Shown piece after piece: positions 62,223-64,000 of a stretch of 64,000 nucleotides of DNA; the stretch's first letter is position 1; the number at the start of each line of letters is the position of its first letter. Origin of the DNA: Amaurobius ferox (lineage: Eukaryota; Arthropoda; Arachnida; Araneae; Amaurobiidae). A model generated the notes under the pieces. It searched no databases. It was not told where the DNA came from and saw only the letters and a list, made by a program, of their open reading frames with translations. The DNA is taken from positions 28,024,862-28,088,861 of the forward strand of contig OX578140.1 in the NCBI GenBank assembly GCA_951213105.1, given 5' to 3'. Made by a program: the position numbers and the translations under genes.

Positions 62223-62928
62223 GGAATGCACGGGTATATCTTCTAACCTACGAGAATATAAGTAGTACAGGTATATTGGCATATATTTTGACATATATTG
62301 GCATATATATTGGAATCAAGTACAGTCTTCTGGTATGAAGATTAAGGGGATTAATTATATATTCAATTTATTACGTCGTCTGTTGTATTTTACCAAAAAA
62401 CATTTGTGACTCATATTGCAAAACGGGTAATCTTCTACTAATAATCGGACATTATAAGTAGTACGTGTATATCTTCCCATATAATTTTAGCACTTTAATT
62501 TTGACATATATTGGAATAAATGACTGTCTTCAGATTTAAAGATTACGGGTTTATTGGTATTTTCAATTTATACATGTAATCTACTAATACAGGTTATATT
62601 TTCTAATATTCGCGTATATAATTAGTACGGGTCCCATACAATTTTAACGCTTTTATTTTGCATATATTGATTCAATTCCATATTTTTTTTATATTTGCTT
62701 ACATAAGGGGTCCAAGATGTTTTATTCTTCAGATATGTCCATGAAGATAATTTTATATAGCGAGAACAGAGATTCTTAAACTTCTTTTTAGGAGCATTAT
62801 ATTAAATATTTTAACAGAATATTTTGATTAAACATGTCATTTAGTATACTATAAGAATTTGGGCATGATTATGAATTTCAAGTTTCTTTATATTATATAC
62901 TCCGTACGAAGAACGGGTATGCTGCTAG

Positions 62929-64000
62929 TCAGCAATAAAATTGACTTTCAAATCAAATTAACAATAAACTTAAGAATAAAATCTAATGATAAAAGTAGAG
63001 AAACAACAAATAAAAATTTAAATTTGAAGGTTATTCTACCGTAAACCAATCTAAACATATGGATAAACCGCAAAAAACCTTCAAAGCAAGGGGCACCCTC
63101 ACGCGGTACAATGTCTCATAACTCAGAATCAGTGCCAGCAGCTCACTGAACAGGCAGTGTCTAAAGGAGACGGTGAGATAGTCTTGTGCATTTTAGAACA
63201 TGTTATCTTTATAAAATAAAAAATAATTTTTATATATAAATATTTCATAAATTACGGATAGATATATACTATATGTATTTTAGCAAAAGTAATCATAATT
63301 TAATGGACATTAAAATTTAACAACGCGTTTAAAATTTAAGATAAAAAATTATAAAACATTAAATATCATCATTATTATTAAAGTACTTTATTTTAAGCAG
63401 TTTTCACTTGGAAAAAATCTAACTTCAGGTAATAGGCAATTCTTGAAATATTAGAAATCTTACTTTCCCTACTACGAGCGTAATAACTGGAAAATATAAT
63501 GCAATTTCCGTGAACTTTTGTATACTAATTTAATTTAGATACTATATTAACAAAATGTTTTAATCGGTGACAAGAATGTGCAATAATTTTCCGAGTGATC
63601 GATATCTAGTTTTAGGTGTTCCACAATATCGAAGTTTGTTGATCTGTAGGGATTTTGATTTGCTGGACACAGCAATTTTTTACCGAAGAAATCGAGTTAC
63701 ACGGATTTTGAAACATTTTATAGATACAACAGTAATCAATAGAGAAATTAACATATTTATCTCTGATGTTTTGAGAATTTCAAAATTCATCATTTAAAAA
63801 CTTTCATAAGACGTAACTTCGACATTATTCGCGGAAAATGTTTGGAATAACTTTTCTCGATAGTTTAATGTCAAAACTTGGTGTCATCGATAATAAAACT
63901 CGGAATTTTGGGCTATCGAATTTTCCCTCGTCGCATTATTTTACGCGGCATAGAAACAGGGATTTCGTTACCGAAATTTTAGAACCAGTTTTAGGAATTT
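62929..64000. other. unassigned AT-rich DNA to the window end
   Basis: No gene or element is recognised. A 76-codon frame at 63567-63797 has no family features. Confidence 0.3.

Larger units (their letters stand above)
59529..62928 (+). mobile_element. Helitron with partial tandem internal copies
   Basis: It starts TCTATATAAATAAAAATG after an A and ends in hairpin CCGTACGAAGAACGG (62902-62916) followed by GTATGCTGCTAG and T, so it sits between A and T as Helitrons do. The 5' region has a (CTGT)n run (59551-59580) and two diverged repeats of ACGGCTGAACCGAATTT (59602, 59749). Inside, a block starting ATCGCAATTAAATTAAATnTGT-type is present near 60130, 60965 and 61885. A second 3' terminus (CCGTACGAATAACGGGTGTG, then CTGTTAG) lies at 60897-60923. 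No Rep/helicase coding region exists. Confidence 0.75.

Noticed and set aside
60386..62338. Paired frames of 73 and 87 codons sharing ENISSTGI
   Set aside because: They are similar because they lie in tandem DNA copies inside the Helitron; frames are short, AT-driven and lack any domain.

Overview
This is AT-rich eukaryotic nuclear DNA with no intact protein-coding gene that I can recognise. Nearly everything assignable is a transposable element, a decayed piece of one, or a tandem repeat. The mix (tRNA-derived SINEs, Ty3/gypsy-type LTR elements, a Penelope-like element with a GIY-YIG nuclease and a hammerhead-like motif, Helitrons, Tc1/mariner-type MITEs with TACAGGGTG ends, a Tigger/pogo remnant) fits a metazoan, most likely an arthropod and possibly a chelicerate. 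The taxon is inference; no host gene fixes it.

Layout. 1-13.7 kb: mostly unassigned AT-rich DNA with a solo LTR (2785-3711, minus, TSD AATAA), a SINE (6339-6618) and a TATA-containing GC-richer patch (about 8.1-8.4 kb). 13.7-15 kb: first copy of a roughly 0.93-kb non-coding element that ends in a hairpin, called family H here. 17.4-19.6 kb: an old direct duplication. 20-23.7 kb: a cluster of broken elements (family H end, transposase C-terminus, Tigger/pogo C-terminus and terminal repeats, a reverse-transcriptase fragment). 24.5-27.3 kb: duplicated tRNA-like/primer-binding-site-like segments and a 92-bp minisatellite interrupted by a second family H copy. 28-32.5 kb: a possible hAT remnant, two MITEs with transposase remnants, a SINE with a 14-bp TSD and a 36-bp tandem repeat. 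33-43 kb: a decayed gypsy-type LTR retrotransposon with two LTRs, a gag remnant with zinc knuckles and a shortened pol. Its 5' LTR carries a MITE that the 3' LTR lacks, so the empty site is preserved. 44-49 kb: unassigned DNA with small tandem repeats. 49.3-53.6 kb: a Penelope-like element (minus), then two head-to-head Helitron-like copies, one split by a 1,015-bp solo LTR with a clean 5-bp TSD. 59.5-62.9 kb: a Helitron with 5' TC, 3' CTAG and an A/T insertion site, made of partial tandem copies.

The elements form a readable insertion history: MITE into LTR, solo LTR into Helitron, family H into minisatellite. The strongest leads are a well-formed hammerhead core at 49340-49381 (minus), the family H hairpin with one compensatory base-pair change among three copies, and three MITEs that keep short N- or C-terminal transposase remnants.
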